Assembly: GCF_026626335.1 (NCBI RefSeq)
Contig: NZ_JAPNTZ010000005.1
Coordinates: 372,001-436,000, forward strand
DNA from: Paractinoplanes pyxinae
GTDB lineage: Bacteria > Actinomycetota > Actinomycetes > Mycobacteriales > Micromonosporaceae
Length of the DNA: 64,000 bases
Direction: 5' to 3'
Positions 1 through 7,688 of this stretch are shown one piece after another. The translations under genes were made by a program, and so were the position numbers. How positions within the stretch are numbered: the first letter of the stretch is position 1; each line of letters begins with the position of its first letter. The notes below the pieces were generated by a model that saw only the letters and a list, made by a program, of their open reading frames with translations, searched no databases and was not told the origin of the DNA.

Positions 1-206
1 ATCGCGGCCAGCCCGGTGAGCTCCTGCTGGTCGGCGCGCACGGCCGTCGTACCGGGAAGGTCGTTGAGAACTTTCTCGGCCGCGGCGTCGTCCTGCCGGT
101 AGGTGAACACCACCCGGGCTCCCGCGGCGGCCAGGTGCTCGACGATTGCCCGCCCGATGCCCCGTGATCCCCCGGTCACCAGCGCTGTCTTCCCCGTGAG
201 AGTCAT
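1..206 (-). CDS. SDR-family oxidoreductase, N-terminal part (runs off window)
   Basis: Only the first 68 codons are in the window; the gene continues to the left. It starts at ATG 204-206 with a Rossmann fold: a beta strand, then TGGSRGIG, the TGxxxGxG cofactor-binding loop of classical short-chain dehydrogenases, followed by a helix and a second strand ending near TYRQDD. An NAD(P)(H)-dependent reaction is expected, but the catalytic Tyr-x-x-x-Lys lies outside the window, so the substrate is unknown. It begins 9 bases after the stop of the AraC-type gene on the same strand, so the two are probably co-transcribed and the regulator may control it. Confidence 0.85.
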   Translation of the reverse strand, partial: MTLTGKTALVTGGSRGIGRAIVEHLAAAGARVVFTYRQDDAAAEKVLNDLPGTTAVRADQQELTGLAA

Positions 207-215
207 GCCCGCACG

Positions 216-1100
216 CTAGAACCGCCTGGCGCCGCCGGTCTTGGACGTTTGCGACACGACGATCGGCGGCGTTCGCAGGTGGGCAGCCAGCGCGGACGGT
301 GTCATCCCGGCCATCGCCCGAGTCTCCCGGGCCAGGTGCGACTGATCGGCGAAGCCACTGCCGGCCGCCGCGTCCGCCGGCGACGCTCCCGCTCCGAACC
401 GGCCGACAACCCGCTGGAACCGCGCGATCCTGGCCACGGTGGCCGGCGACATCCCGATGTGCTGCCGGAACCCGCGCTCCAACCGCCGCCGGCTGACCCC
501 CAGCTCGTCGGCGAGCACTCCGACCCGCGGCGGTTCGGCCCGCTGCAGCCGCCACCAGGCCGCGGTTACTGCCGCTTCCGGCTCGACCCCGTGCTTCCGG
601 ACGCCTTCGCGGACGCGGCCGAGCTTTACGGAGCGCGACCCTCCACGGAACGCGACGCCGAGCAGGGCTTCGAGCACGTCGAACCGCTCGTCCCAGCTCC
701 GGAGCGCACCAAGCATCCCCGGAAGCTCGGTCGCGACAGACCCCATCAGATCGGCCAGCTCGATCCCGTTCCCGCCGACCTCGCGCATGGGAACCCCGAG
801 CAGCGTCGCCACCCCCAGCGGAGTGAGCCCCACGCTGACGCCGTGCCCCCACCGGTTACCCCCGTGCGCAGAGGCAGCCTCCCGAGCCCCCGAGACAATC
901 CCCGACCGCGATCCAAAGTCGACGATCACCGTCGTCGAGGCCAGCGGCAGCACCAGATGTTCCACCGGCCGGCCGGACCCCGACCGAAACCCCGAAAGTC
1001 CCAGCACGTACGCCCGAAGCCCCACCGGCACACCCCGGACCGCAACCTCGCACGGCTCCGCCGACACCACCGCCGGCACGGAGTGAATCTGCGCCCTCAT
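216..1100 (-). CDS. AraC-family transcriptional regulator
   Basis: This 294-aa protein has a C-terminal AraC-type double helix-turn-helix over about residues 195-280. The first HTH contains ADELGVSRRRLERGFRQHIG and the second contains GFADQSHLARETRAMAGMTPS, the usual family signature. The N-terminal 180 residues resemble the AraC-type ligand-binding half, but no ligand can be assigned. The reading frame is open 22 codons further upstream; ATG 1098-1100 was chosen because homologues of this shape begin near MRAQIHSVPA and the extension is Arg/Ser-rich. The truncated SDR gene follows 9 bases downstream and is the likely target or operon partner. Confidence 0.85.
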   Translation of the reverse strand: MRAQIHSVPAVVSAEPCEVAVRGVPVGLRAYVLGLSGFRSGSGRPVEHLVLPLASTTVIVDFGSRSGIVSGAREAASAHGGNRWGHGVSVGLTPLGVATLLGVPMREVGGNGIELADLMGSVATELPGMLGALRSWDERFDVLEALLGVAFRGGSRSVKLGRVREGVRKHGVEPEAAVTAAWWRLQRAEPPRVGVLADELGVSRRRLERGFRQHIGMSPATVARIARFQRVVGRFGAGASPADAAAGSGFADQSHLARETRAMAGMTPSALAAHLRTPPIVVSQTSKTGGARRF

Positions 1101-1303
1101 CCCGCCAGACTCACCGCGCCCCCGACTCCGGTCAAGCAACACGGGTTTGCTTCTGGGCGCAACCACTCACGCACGTCGCCGTGGTGGGGTGAGCGCTCTG
1201 GACGCGCCAGCGGCCAGCTCACCCCGCCGCGGCCCTCGGCGGGAGCGACGGTCTGCAACCCCCCGCCCCGCTACGACATCAAGCTCTTGACCTTGACCCT
1301 TGA

Positions 1304-1855
1304 TCAGACTTTCGCGGGCAGGCGGCGATGCAGTTCGGCCAGCAGCACCTCGGGGGCCGGCGACATCAGCCCCACGTCCACGAGGTACGCGATCCGGCCG
1401 GCGCGGCGGCGGGTGCGAGGTGGGCGGCCGATCCCGTGCAAGGGCTCGGCGAACTCGGCGTCGACCGGGGTGATGATGAGTTCCGTGAAGGGACCGCGGT
1501 AACGCAGCGCCACCTCGCCGATGCCGGCCCACGGAATGTGCACGGGGCGGCGACCGGTGGCGGCGAAGTCGAGGCCGCGCATCGAGCTGTGCAGCCAGCC
1601 GAGCCGGTTCCAGGCGGTGAGCAGGATCAGAGCGGACAGCACGACGGGCACGATCAGCGCCAGCTCGAGGTAGACGACCAGGTCGCCGGCGGTCGGGGTA
1701 TCGCCCATGGCCACGCGGATCAGGGCGAACAGGGCAAGCGTGGTGATCCACACGGCGGCGACCACCCACAGCATCGTGACGTAGACCATCGCGCGGGGCT
1801 GGAAGAACGTCACCGTGTCGTCGTCGGGTCCGAGGACCTCGTCGATGTGCGTCAC
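1304..1855 (-). CDS. Two-helix membrane protein, PH-like C-terminal part
   Basis: This 183-aa hypothetical protein has two hydrophobic segments, about residues 25-47 and 60-83, followed by a soluble C-terminal domain containing WAGIGEVALRYRGPF and a strand-rich stretch. That layout resembles small actinobacterial membrane proteins with a bacterial PH domain, but the resemblance is weak. ATG 1853-1855 lies 9 bases from the putative start of the divergent GNAT gene, so promoters for both must overlap this very short gap or the transcripts are leaderless. No specific function can be assigned. Confidence 0.7.
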   Translation of the reverse strand: MTHIDEVLGPDDDTVTFFQPRAMVYVTMLWVVAAVWITTLALFALIRVAMGDTPTAGDLVVYLELALIVPVVLSALILLTAWNRLGWLHSSMRGLDFAATGRRPVHIPWAGIGEVALRYRGPFTELIITPVDAEFAEPLHGIGRPPRTRRRAGRIAYLVDVGLMSPAPEVLLAELHRRLPAKV

Positions 1856-1864
1856 GAAGGGATT

Positions 1865-2347
1865 ATGCCCCGATTAGCGGTGACTGTGGGCAATTATGGG
1901 TGGGTGACCGTGACCCGCTTGGGCAGCCTGGGGGACATCGACGCGGCGGCCGACCTCCTCGACCAGTACCGCCAGCACTACGGCGCCAACCCGGCGCCGG
2001 AGGCCGTGGCCGCCTGGCTGCGCGACCAGATCGAATCGGCCCGCGCCCGCGTCTACCTGGCCGGCGAGGCCGGCGAAGCCGACGGCATCTGCACCGTCGC
2101 TGTAGTGCCGGCCGCCCTCACTCTGCGCACGGTGTGGCTCGTACGCGACCTGTACGTGAGACCGGCCGCCCGACGCCGCGGAGTCGCCCGGGCCCTGCTG
2201 ACCGCCGTCGCGGAGGAGGCGCGCGCCAGCGGTGCGCACCGCCTCTCGCTGCAGACCGAGACGGCCAACGTCCGGGCCATCGAGCTGTACGCCCGTACGG
2301 GATTCGCTGCCCTGCCCGAGGTGACCGTGATGGACGGCGTCCTCTAG
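1865..2347 (+). CDS. GNAT-family N-acetyltransferase
   Basis: The product of about 160 aa has GNAT motif A, the acetyl-CoA pyrophosphate loop, at LYVRPAARRRGVARALL (Q/RxxGxG/A type), and motif B at TETANVRAIELYARTGF. It should transfer an acetyl group from acetyl-CoA to an unknown amine. The start is uncertain. ATG 1865 is used here, but an in-frame GTG at 1904 (protein then beginning VTVTRLGSLGD) matches the usual GNAT beginning better, and an open frame extends far upstream over the opposite-strand gene. The stop codon overlaps the stop of the convergent CDP-alcohol transferase by 4 bases. Confidence 0.85.
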   Translation: MPRLAVTVGNYGWVTVTRLGSLGDIDAAADLLDQYRQHYGANPAPEAVAAWLRDQIESARARVYLAGEAGEADGICTVAVVPAALTLRTVWLVRDLYVRPAARRRGVARALLTAVAEEARASGAHRLSLQTETANVRAIELYARTGFAALPEVTVMDGVL

Positions 2348-3156
2348 GCGGGCACCGGCACGCGAGGCTCCGCGGGCTTGGCCGCCTTGCTCTTCAGATA
2401 GCTGTAGAGGCGGACGATGAGCAGCAGCTCGAACGCCACCATCAGCACTGACGACAGGATCGCGACCGGGATGATCTGCTTGGCGACCGGGCCGATGATG
2501 AACACGAACATCATGAACTCGATGCCGCTGAACAGGTGCGGGCGGATCCGGTGGCGGACGAGGAAGTTGCGCAGCCGCCACACGGCCGACTCGTTGCCGG
2601 TCGCCTCGGCCACCACCACCGGGCCGGACGGCGCGTCCTCGTCGGTCATCACAACCGCGCCCTGGTTGACGTCGGCGCGCACCTTGCCCATCTGCAGCGC
2701 GTTCAGGTAGCGGAACATGTCGAGGAACACGACGACGCCGCCGACCCAGAGGTAGGTGCGGTTGTCAGTGGCCGCGTACTGCCCGCCGAACAGGCCGACC
2801 GCGCAGGCGGCCACCCGCAGCCGGTCGAACACGTAGTCGAGCCACGAGCCGAACGCCGAACCCGTCCCGTTCAGGCGGGCGATCTTGCCGTCCATGCAGT
2901 CCAGGACGAAGCTGAGGTGGAACAGCAGGGCGCCGACGAGCAGCCACGGATAGTCGGCGCGCCAGAACGCGTACGCGCTGCCGAGCCCGACGACGAAGGC
3001 GAGAATGGTCAACCGGTTGGGCGTGACGGCCCGCCACGGCGAGACGAGCCACACCAGGCGGGAGGCCAGCGGGTCGACCAGGCCGACGGTCCACCACGCG
3101 TCCCGCTGTTTGTATGTGCGGTCGCGGATCACTTCAAGGGGGAACCGCTGCGTCAT
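2344..3156 (-). CDS. CDP-alcohol phosphatidyltransferase family protein
   Basis: This integral membrane enzyme of 270 aa has the family active-site motif near residues 105-130: DCMDGKIAR, a short spacer, then GSWLDYVFD. This gives the four aspartates of the D-x2-DG-x2-AR-xn-G-x3-D-x3-D signature that bind two metals and the CDP-alcohol. Hydrophobic helices flank it. The family moves a phosphoalcohol onto an acceptor alcohol in phospholipid or phosphoinositide synthesis; the acceptor is not evident. The frame is open 30 codons upstream, but ATG 3154-3156 (MTQRFPLEVIRDRTYK) is the sensible start. It ends in a 4-base convergent overlap with the GNAT gene. Confidence 0.88.
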   Translation of the reverse strand: MTQRFPLEVIRDRTYKQRDAWWTVGLVDPLASRLVWLVSPWRAVTPNRLTILAFVVGLGSAYAFWRADYPWLLVGALLFHLSFVLDCMDGKIARLNGTGSAFGSWLDYVFDRLRVAACAVGLFGGQYAATDNRTYLWVGGVVVFLDMFRYLNALQMGKVRADVNQGAVVMTDEDAPSGPVVVAEATGNESAVWRLRNFLVRHRIRPHLFSGIEFMMFVFIIGPVAKQIIPVAILSSVLMVAFELLLIVRLYSYLKSKAAKPAEPRVPVPA

Positions 3157-3265
3157 CCCGCATCTCCTGGTGCTACCGAAACATGAACGATCAACCGCGC
3201 GGACCTTACTAGAAGTTGAACACCCCGCAAAGGACGCTGCTAACAAATCGGACGGAGGCCCATCG

Positions 3266-3859
3266 GTGGAGGCTAGTCATGTCGCGGCCGACCTGGAGAA
3301 AGTGATCCTGACCGAGGAGCAGATCCTCGCCCGGGTCGGCGCGCTCGCCGCCGACCTGCGTGATCAATTTCTTTCCCGTACGCCGGTGCTGGTCGGCGTG
3401 CTGGGCGGGGCCGCCACCTTCACGGTCGACCTGGCCCGGGCCTATCCCGCCCAGGTCGAGATCGGCTGGATGGCGGTGAAGTCGTACAGCACCGGCAACC
3501 GCGCGTCCGGCTCGGTGCGGCTGCTCAAGGACCTCGACGTCGACATTGCCAGCCGGGACGTCGTCATCGTCGACGGGGTCATCGACACCGGGCTGACCAT
3601 GTCGTGGCTGATCGCCAACCTGGCCCAGCGCGAACCGGCGTCGATCACCGTGTGCGCCCTGCTGCGCAAGCCCGAGGCCGTGCACCTCGACGCGAGCACG
3701 CCCACATATGTCGGCTTCGACGTCGGCGAGGGGCTGATCGTCGGCTACGGGATGGATCACGACGGGCACTACCGCAACCTGCGCTGCGCGGCGATCCTCT
3801 CCCCCGAGGTGTACGCGGCGCGGCGCGGCCGACGGGTGGCTCCGCACGGCCGCACGTAG
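3266..3859 (+). CDS. hpt: Hypoxanthine-type phosphoribosyltransferase
   Basis: This 197-aa type I phosphoribosyltransferase transfers phosphoribosyl from PRPP to a purine base in salvage. It has the flexible loop region SYSTGNRASGSVRLLKDLD and the PRPP-binding motif VVIVDGVIDTGLTM. In classical Hpt the two acidic residues before the DTG part read Glu-Asp; here they are Asp-Gly, so the enzyme is divergent and its base preference may differ. The frame extends far upstream, but GTG 3266 is preceded by the strong ribosome site GGACGGAGG about 7 bases away. The PAC2 gene begins 10 bases after its stop and may be co-transcribed. Confidence 0.85.
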   Translation: MEASHVAADLEKVILTEEQILARVGALAADLRDQFLSRTPVLVGVLGGAATFTVDLARAYPAQVEIGWMAVKSYSTGNRASGSVRLLKDLDVDIASRDVVIVDGVIDTGLTMSWLIANLAQREPASITVCALLRKPEAVHLDASTPTYVGFDVGEGLIVGYGMDHDGHYRNLRCAAILSPEVYAARRGRRVAPHGRT

Positions 3860-3869
3860 GCTGTTACCC

Positions 3870-4739
3870 ATGACTGAGTTCGACGGCCTCCCGATGCTTC
3901 GTTCCCCCGTGGCGATCGCCGCCTTCGAGGGCTGGAACGACGCCGCGGACGCATCCACTGCGGCCGTGGAACATCTCGAGCAGGTGTGGCAGGCGCGCGA
4001 GATCACCACCATCGACCCCGAGGACTTCTACGACTTCCAGGTCAGCCGTCCGACCATCACCATGGCCGAGGGCGAGACCCGCAAGATCGAGTGGCCCACC
4101 ACCCGGTTCACCGTGGCCAGCCCGCCCGGCGCCGACCGGGACGTCGTGCTGATCCGTGGCATCGAGCCCAGCATGCGCTGGCGCACCTTCTGCGAGCAGG
4201 TGCTCGAGGTGTGCCACAGCCTCGAGGTCAACCGCATCGTGCTGCTCGGCGCCCTGCTGGCCGACGTGCCGTACACCCGCCCCCTGCCGATCAGCGGCTC
4301 GGCCAGCGACCGCGACGCCCAGGACAAGTACAAGGTCGTCCCCACCCGCTACGACGGCCCGACCGGCATCGTCGGCGTCCTGCACGAGGCGGCCGGCCGG
4401 GCCGACCTCGACGCCCTGTCGTTCTGGGTGCACGTGCCGCACTACGCCAACAACCCGCCGTGCCCCAAGGCCACGCTGGCCCTGCTCAGCCGCCTCGAGG
4501 ACGTGCTCGACCTGCCCGTCCCCCTGGCCGACCTGGCCGAAGAGGCCGACGAGTGGGAGAAGCGAGTCCGCGCCGCCGCCGAACAGGACGCCGAGCTGGG
4601 CGAATACGTCCGCGAGCTGGAAGAGCGCGTCGGCGACGAGGGCATCCAGCCCCTGACCGGCGACGAGATAGCCAGCGAGTTCGAGAAGTACCTGCGCCGC
4701 CGCGGCGGTTCCGCGGGCCCGACCGCCGGCTCCTGGTAG
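3870..4739 (+). CDS. PAC2 family protein
   Basis: The 289-aa protein shows the PAC2 fold, related to eukaryotic proteasome-assembly chaperone 2. The N-terminal AFEGWNDAADAST and central IVLLGALLADVPYTRP are typical of the actinobacterial family. The C-terminal 60 residues are acidic and helical (from about 225, LAEEADEWEKRV). No enzymatic role is established for the family; a link to proteasome or pupylation functions is only suggested by homology. ATG 3870 follows the hpt stop by 10 bases. It lies 5' of the mshC block, a common neighbourhood in actinobacteria. Confidence 0.88.
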   Translation: MTEFDGLPMLRSPVAIAAFEGWNDAADASTAAVEHLEQVWQAREITTIDPEDFYDFQVSRPTITMAEGETRKIEWPTTRFTVASPPGADRDVVLIRGIEPSMRWRTFCEQVLEVCHSLEVNRIVLLGALLADVPYTRPLPISGSASDRDAQDKYKVVPTRYDGPTGIVGVLHEAAGRADLDALSFWVHVPHYANNPPCPKATLALLSRLEDVLDLPVPLADLAEEADEWEKRVRAAAEQDAELGEYVRELEERVGDEGIQPLTGDEIASEFEKYLRRRGGSAGPTAGSW

Positions 4740-4924
4740 CCCCTCGCCGGTCACGGTCCGCGCCGCTCGGTCGCGCGGTTTCGCTCGCGCCGGTCGGTCG
4801 CGCTCAAGGGCGCGGGGCAGGCGCTCGGCTCGGTGGCCGGACGGCTTACCGGTCGTCGGACCGAGCGGCTGCTCGGCCACGGTGAGCACCGCGTTCTGTC
4901 TCCCGAGGCGCGACTTCGGCGCGG

Positions 4925-5356
4925 TCAGCAGGTCAGCGGGCCGGGCAGGCGTTCGGCGACGATGGCGGTGGCCAGCCGGCGGAAGGCCTGCTGGTCGTCG
5001 GGACTGAGGCTGCTGGCGATGTCGGGCAGCCGCTCGGCGATGTCGGCGTAGAGCGCGTCGGCGATCAGCTTGCCCTCGGCCGTCGCGTAGAGGGTGATCA
5101 CCCGCCGGTCGCTGCCCGGGCTCTCCCGCTGGACGAGGCCCCGGCGTTCGGTGCGATCGACCAGCTGGCTGAGGGCGTTTTTCGCCATGCCCAGCGCCGC
5201 GGCCAGCTCGGCCATGCGGCGGGGCCTGTCTTTGACCGTGCACAGCAGCTGCCCCTGCGCGGGCGTCAGGTCGTGGTCACCGCAGATCTGCACGAACCGC
5301 CGCTGAATCACGATCGAGAGCGCGACCAGCGCGTTGCCGAATCCGTGACCGTCCAC
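4925..5356 (-). CDS. MarR-family transcriptional regulator
   Basis: This 143-aa regulator has a winged helix in the centre: GQLLCTVKDRP, the recognition helix region MAELAAALGMAKNALSQLVD, and the wing ERRGLVQRESPGSDRRVITL with its typical SDRR. C-terminal helices form the dimer interface. The GTG at 5354-5356 is the start; no ATG occurs in this frame nearby, and the frame running further upstream enters the neighbouring gene. It is transcribed divergently from the F420-type nitroreductase gene, the classic layout for MarR control of an adjacent detoxification enzyme. An inverted repeat in the gap is a candidate operator. Confidence 0.88.
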   Translation of the reverse strand: MDGHGFGNALVALSIVIQRRFVQICGDHDLTPAQGQLLCTVKDRPRRMAELAAALGMAKNALSQLVDRTERRGLVQRESPGSDRRVITLYATAEGKLIADALYADIAERLPDIASSLSPDDQQAFRRLATAIVAERLPGPLTC

Positions 5357-5387
5357 GCCGACATCGTAACGTTGCAGAACTTCATGT

Positions 5388-5408
5388 CGTGAACTACTTT
5401 GGTTCACG
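5388..5408. promoter_or_regulatory. Inverted repeat, candidate MarR operator
   Basis: CGTGAAC at 5388-5394 and its exact complement GTTCACG at 5402-5408 are separated by 7 bases. The repeat lies in the 81-base gap between the divergent MarR gene and the nitroreductase gene. A direct repeat GAACTTC (5377-5383 and 5413-5419) brackets it. The position fits a site at which the MarR protein represses both genes; binding itself is inference. Confidence 0.5.
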
Positions 5409-5437
5409 GCATGAACTTCCGCGGCGAAGGGACCACC

Positions 5438-5893
5438 ATGGCGTTCGACACCCGGCGAGGCACACGCGGCGCGCGACAGCCCGGCGGCCGCATGATGGCC
5501 CTGGTCAACCGCTGGATGATGCGACGCATCCGCAAGAGCAAGGGCGTCGGCTCGAACATGCTGGTGTTGACGACCGTCGGTCGTAAAAGCGGCGTCGAGC
5601 GACAGAATCCCGTCAACTACTTCCCCGGCGACCGCGACGGCGACAACTGGCTGATCGTCGCGTCGGCCGCCGGCGCCGCCGGCAATCCCGCCTGGTTCCA
5701 CAACCTCGCCGCCCACCCCGACCAGGTACGCATCGAACTGGCCGGCCGAGAGATTCCGGTAACCGCCGAGCAGCTGACCGGCCCCGAGCGCGACCAAGCC
5801 TGGACCGCCATCAGCACCAGCTCCGCCCGCTTCGCGCAGTACCAGCAAAAGACCGACCGCGAACTCCCAGTGATCCGCCTGACCCCGCGCTAG
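5438..5893 (+). CDS. Deazaflavin (F420)-dependent nitroreductase family protein
   Basis: This 151-aa split-barrel protein of the DDN/FDOR-A family uses F420H2 to reduce quinones, nitro compounds or other acceptors. Family marks are NMLVLTTVGRKSG near residue 40, then LIVASAAGAAGNPAWFHNLAAHP, the stretch that contacts F420, and a C-terminal FAQYQQKTDRELPVIRL. ATG 5438 is chosen because GCGAAGGGA precedes it at good spacing; an earlier in-frame ATG at 5411 lacks such a site and would overlap the putative operator flank. It is divergent from the MarR gene, which probably represses it. The physiological substrate is unknown. Confidence 0.88.
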   Translation: MAFDTRRGTRGARQPGGRMMALVNRWMMRRIRKSKGVGSNMLVLTTVGRKSGVERQNPVNYFPGDRDGDNWLIVASAAGAAGNPAWFHNLAAHPDQVRIELAGREIPVTAEQLTGPERDQAWTAISTSSARFAQYQQKTDRELPVIRLTPR

Positions 5894-5901
5894 CCGCTCA
5901 T

Positions 5902-6084
5902 GGAACCGACAGCGCTGACCGAACTCGACGCCGCCCCCGGAACCGACAGCGCTGACCGAACCCGACGCCGCTCGTGAGCAACCGGGCTAGCCGAACCTGA
6001 CGCCGTTCGCGGAGCCAACAGCACTAGCCGAATCCGACGCCGCCCGCGGATGCAACCGCGCGGGTCAACCGAGACGCCGCCGGG
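5902..6084. repeat. Five degenerate direct repeats of about 36-37 bp
   Basis: Copies begin near 5902, 5939, 5975, 6011 and 6048. The core of each is an AACCGAC/AGC part, then GACCGAAC or a variant, then GACGCCGC. The first two copies are nearly identical and the others progressively diverged. No convincing gene covers the array; frames that do are short and unlike known proteins. It begins 8 bases after the nitroreductase stop. No spacer structure of a CRISPR type is present. The rest of the gap to 6288 shows nothing recognisable. Confidence 0.7.
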
Positions 6085-6288
6085 CGGCAACGCGACGAGT
6101 GGCCGCGGCGGCGTCCACATCAGCCGCCTCGAACCGTCGAGCGGTCATCGTTGTCTTCGCGGCGGGAACGCGCTCAGCGCCTCAGATGCCGGCCGCGCTC
6201 TGATGCCGGGCCGTTGTGGGCTTGATGACGGTCGAAGTCGATCGAGCACGGCGTGTCGTTGCGATGTGGGACACAATGCGTCCGGCAT

Positions 6289-6312
6289 CCTAGGAACCTA
6301 GGGCCTAGGAGG
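6289..6312 (+). promoter_or_regulatory. Triple CCTAGG element overlapping the GntR ribosome site
   Basis: Three copies of the palindrome CCTAGG stand at 6289-6294, 6297-6302 and 6304-6309, and the last one runs into the ribosome site AGGAGG at 6307-6312, five bases before the ATG at 6318. GntR proteins commonly bind short palindromes in their own leader. A protein bound here would block both transcription and ribosome access, so autoregulation is the simplest reading. Confidence 0.6.
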
Positions 6313-6317
6313 TCGGG

Positions 6318-7109
6318 ATGACGATCAACCCGGGGGCGGCCGAGTTCCCGCATCGGCAGATAGCCGCGCAGCTCAAGGAACGCATTCGGCGCGGGGACTG
6401 GCAGCCCGGCGAGCGCCTGCCGAGCATTCCGGCCATGGCCGAGATGTTCGGGGTCGCCAAGCAGACCGTGCAGCGGACCGTCGATCAGCTGCGCGTCGAG
6501 GGCATCCTGATCACCAAGCCGGGCTCGGGCACGTACGTCCGGGGCACGCGGCGGCGGCTCAACCGGCTCTCCCGGGGCCGCTACGGCGCCCATCGGGGGT
6601 ACCACGCCGATCTTGCGGCCCGCTATCGGCAGCAGCTTGTTTCCGTACGGCGGGAAGCCGCCCCGCCCGAAGTGGCCGACGCATTCGGCGTGCGCGACGG
6701 CACGGAAATGCTCGCCCGCCGGCACATCGTGCGCACCGACGACGCGGCGGTGGAGGTCGGCGCCTCGTGGTTCCGGGTGACCGACGCCAGCGGAACGTCG
6801 CTCGAACGCGCCGAAGCCTTCGGCCGCCCCCTCTACCAGGAAGCCGAGGAAGTGCTCGGCAAGCGCTACGCCTCCGCCACCGACACGATCAGCGCCCGCC
6901 AGCCGAGCCGCGAGGAGGCCGAAATCCTGCAGATCCGGCCCGACACCCCGGTGCTGCACCTGCTGCACGTGGCCTTCGACGAGACGCGCAAGCCCATCGA
7001 GGTCGCCCAGGCCACCTGGCCCGGCCCGATGACCACCCTCACCGAGGAGTACAAGATCCCCGCCCCGATGCCGGCCCCCGACCCCGACCCAGGCCTGGCC
7101 CTCGCCTGA
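6318..7109 (+). CDS. GntR-family transcriptional regulator (HutC/UTRA type)
   Basis: The 263-aa protein begins with a GntR winged helix (residues about 12-75: LKERIRRGDWQPGERLPS, MAEMFGVAKQTVQRTVDQL, then the wing PGSGTYVRG) and continues with a UTRA ligand-binding domain (about 100-245, ending with the typical TRKPIEVAQATWPG-like stretch). HutC-type members respond to small metabolites such as sugars or amino-acid derivatives; the effector here is unknown. No target operon adjoins it except perhaps itself, since CCTAGG repeats overlap its ribosome site. The downstream gene is on the other strand. Confidence 0.9.
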   Translation: MTINPGAAEFPHRQIAAQLKERIRRGDWQPGERLPSIPAMAEMFGVAKQTVQRTVDQLRVEGILITKPGSGTYVRGTRRRLNRLSRGRYGAHRGYHADLAARYRQQLVSVRREAAPPEVADAFGVRDGTEMLARRHIVRTDDAAVEVGASWFRVTDASGTSLERAEAFGRPLYQEAEEVLGKRYASATDTISARQPSREEAEILQIRPDTPVLHLLHVAFDETRKPIEVAQATWPGPMTTLTEEYKIPAPMPAPDPDPGLALA

Positions 7110-7236
7110 CGCCCGCCGGGCAAGAAGCCGACCGGCAGCTCACCCTCGCGCACGGGCGCCCGCCACCGCCCGGCAACGGCGGATCGGCGCGGCGCGTGAA
7201 GCCGAGGGCCCGGTGAGCGGCCTGGGAAAACGACAA

Positions 7237-7272
7237 GACCCGAGGTGCCCTGTGCGAAGGGCGCCTCGGGTC
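7237..7272 (-). terminator. Hairpin terminator after the small secreted-protein gene
   Basis: A 14-bp stem (7237-7250 with 7259-7272, one T-G wobble) closes an 8-base loop. It lies 20 bases past the stop of the leftward secreted-protein gene and about 130 bases past the rightward GntR gene, so it can serve both. No long T run is present, as usual in high-GC actinomycetes. Confidence 0.7.
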
Positions 7273-7291
7273 TCGTGCCGTCAGGCGGTGC

Positions 7292-7516
7292 TCAGTTGCC
7301 GATGATCGGCAGGTTGAGGCCGGTGTTGTCGTGGCCGTTGGGGCTGAGCAGGTTCAGGATCGCGAACTGGCTGTACGTGTCCTCGCTGCTCTGGTCGACG
7401 AAGAACTCGTCCCCGAACGGGTCGCCGGCGACGGCGGCGCTGGCGGGGGCCGCGAAGGCGAGCCCGGCGGCGGTGGCGAGCAGGAGACCGGCGATGTAAC
7501 GGACCGGACGACGCAT
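7292..7516 (-). CDS. Small secreted protein, function unknown
   Basis: The 74-aa product has a clear Sec signal peptide: basic MRRPVR, a hydrophobic core to about residue 22, and an AxA site before AVAGDPF near residue 27. The mature part is only about 47 residues, acidic at first (DPFGDEFFVDQSSEDTYS) and ending LLSPNGHDNTGLNLPIIGN, with no cysteine. ATG 7514-7516 is preceded by GAAAGGAAA at proper spacing, and a hairpin terminator follows, so it looks like a monocistronic real gene. I do not recognise the family. It may act in the cell envelope or outside the cell. Confidence 0.7.
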   Translation of the reverse strand: MRRPVRYIAGLLLATAAGLAFAAPASAAVAGDPFGDEFFVDQSSEDTYSQFAILNLLSPNGHDNTGLNLPIIGN

Positions 7517-7688
7517 GGTGTTTCCTTTCGGACGGTTTCAGGACCACCGAAAGTCTCGCTGAAGTCGTGACCGAATTGTGGCTTATTCGAGCCGAGTCCA
7601 GCCATACGCGTTGGATGTTCCGAAACTGCCCAGTAGTCCCATTTGACCGTCTAGGGTCGTCGCGGGGCGACCCGCGCCCAGCCCAAAG

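Noticed and set aside
249..1502. Plus-strand frame over the AraC gene
   Set aside because: Pro/Arg-rich translation with no domain; AraC HTH motifs on the other strand are clear.
5902..6084. CRISPR array
   Set aside because: Units follow each other without unique spacers and the repeats are degenerate; no cas gene is nearby.
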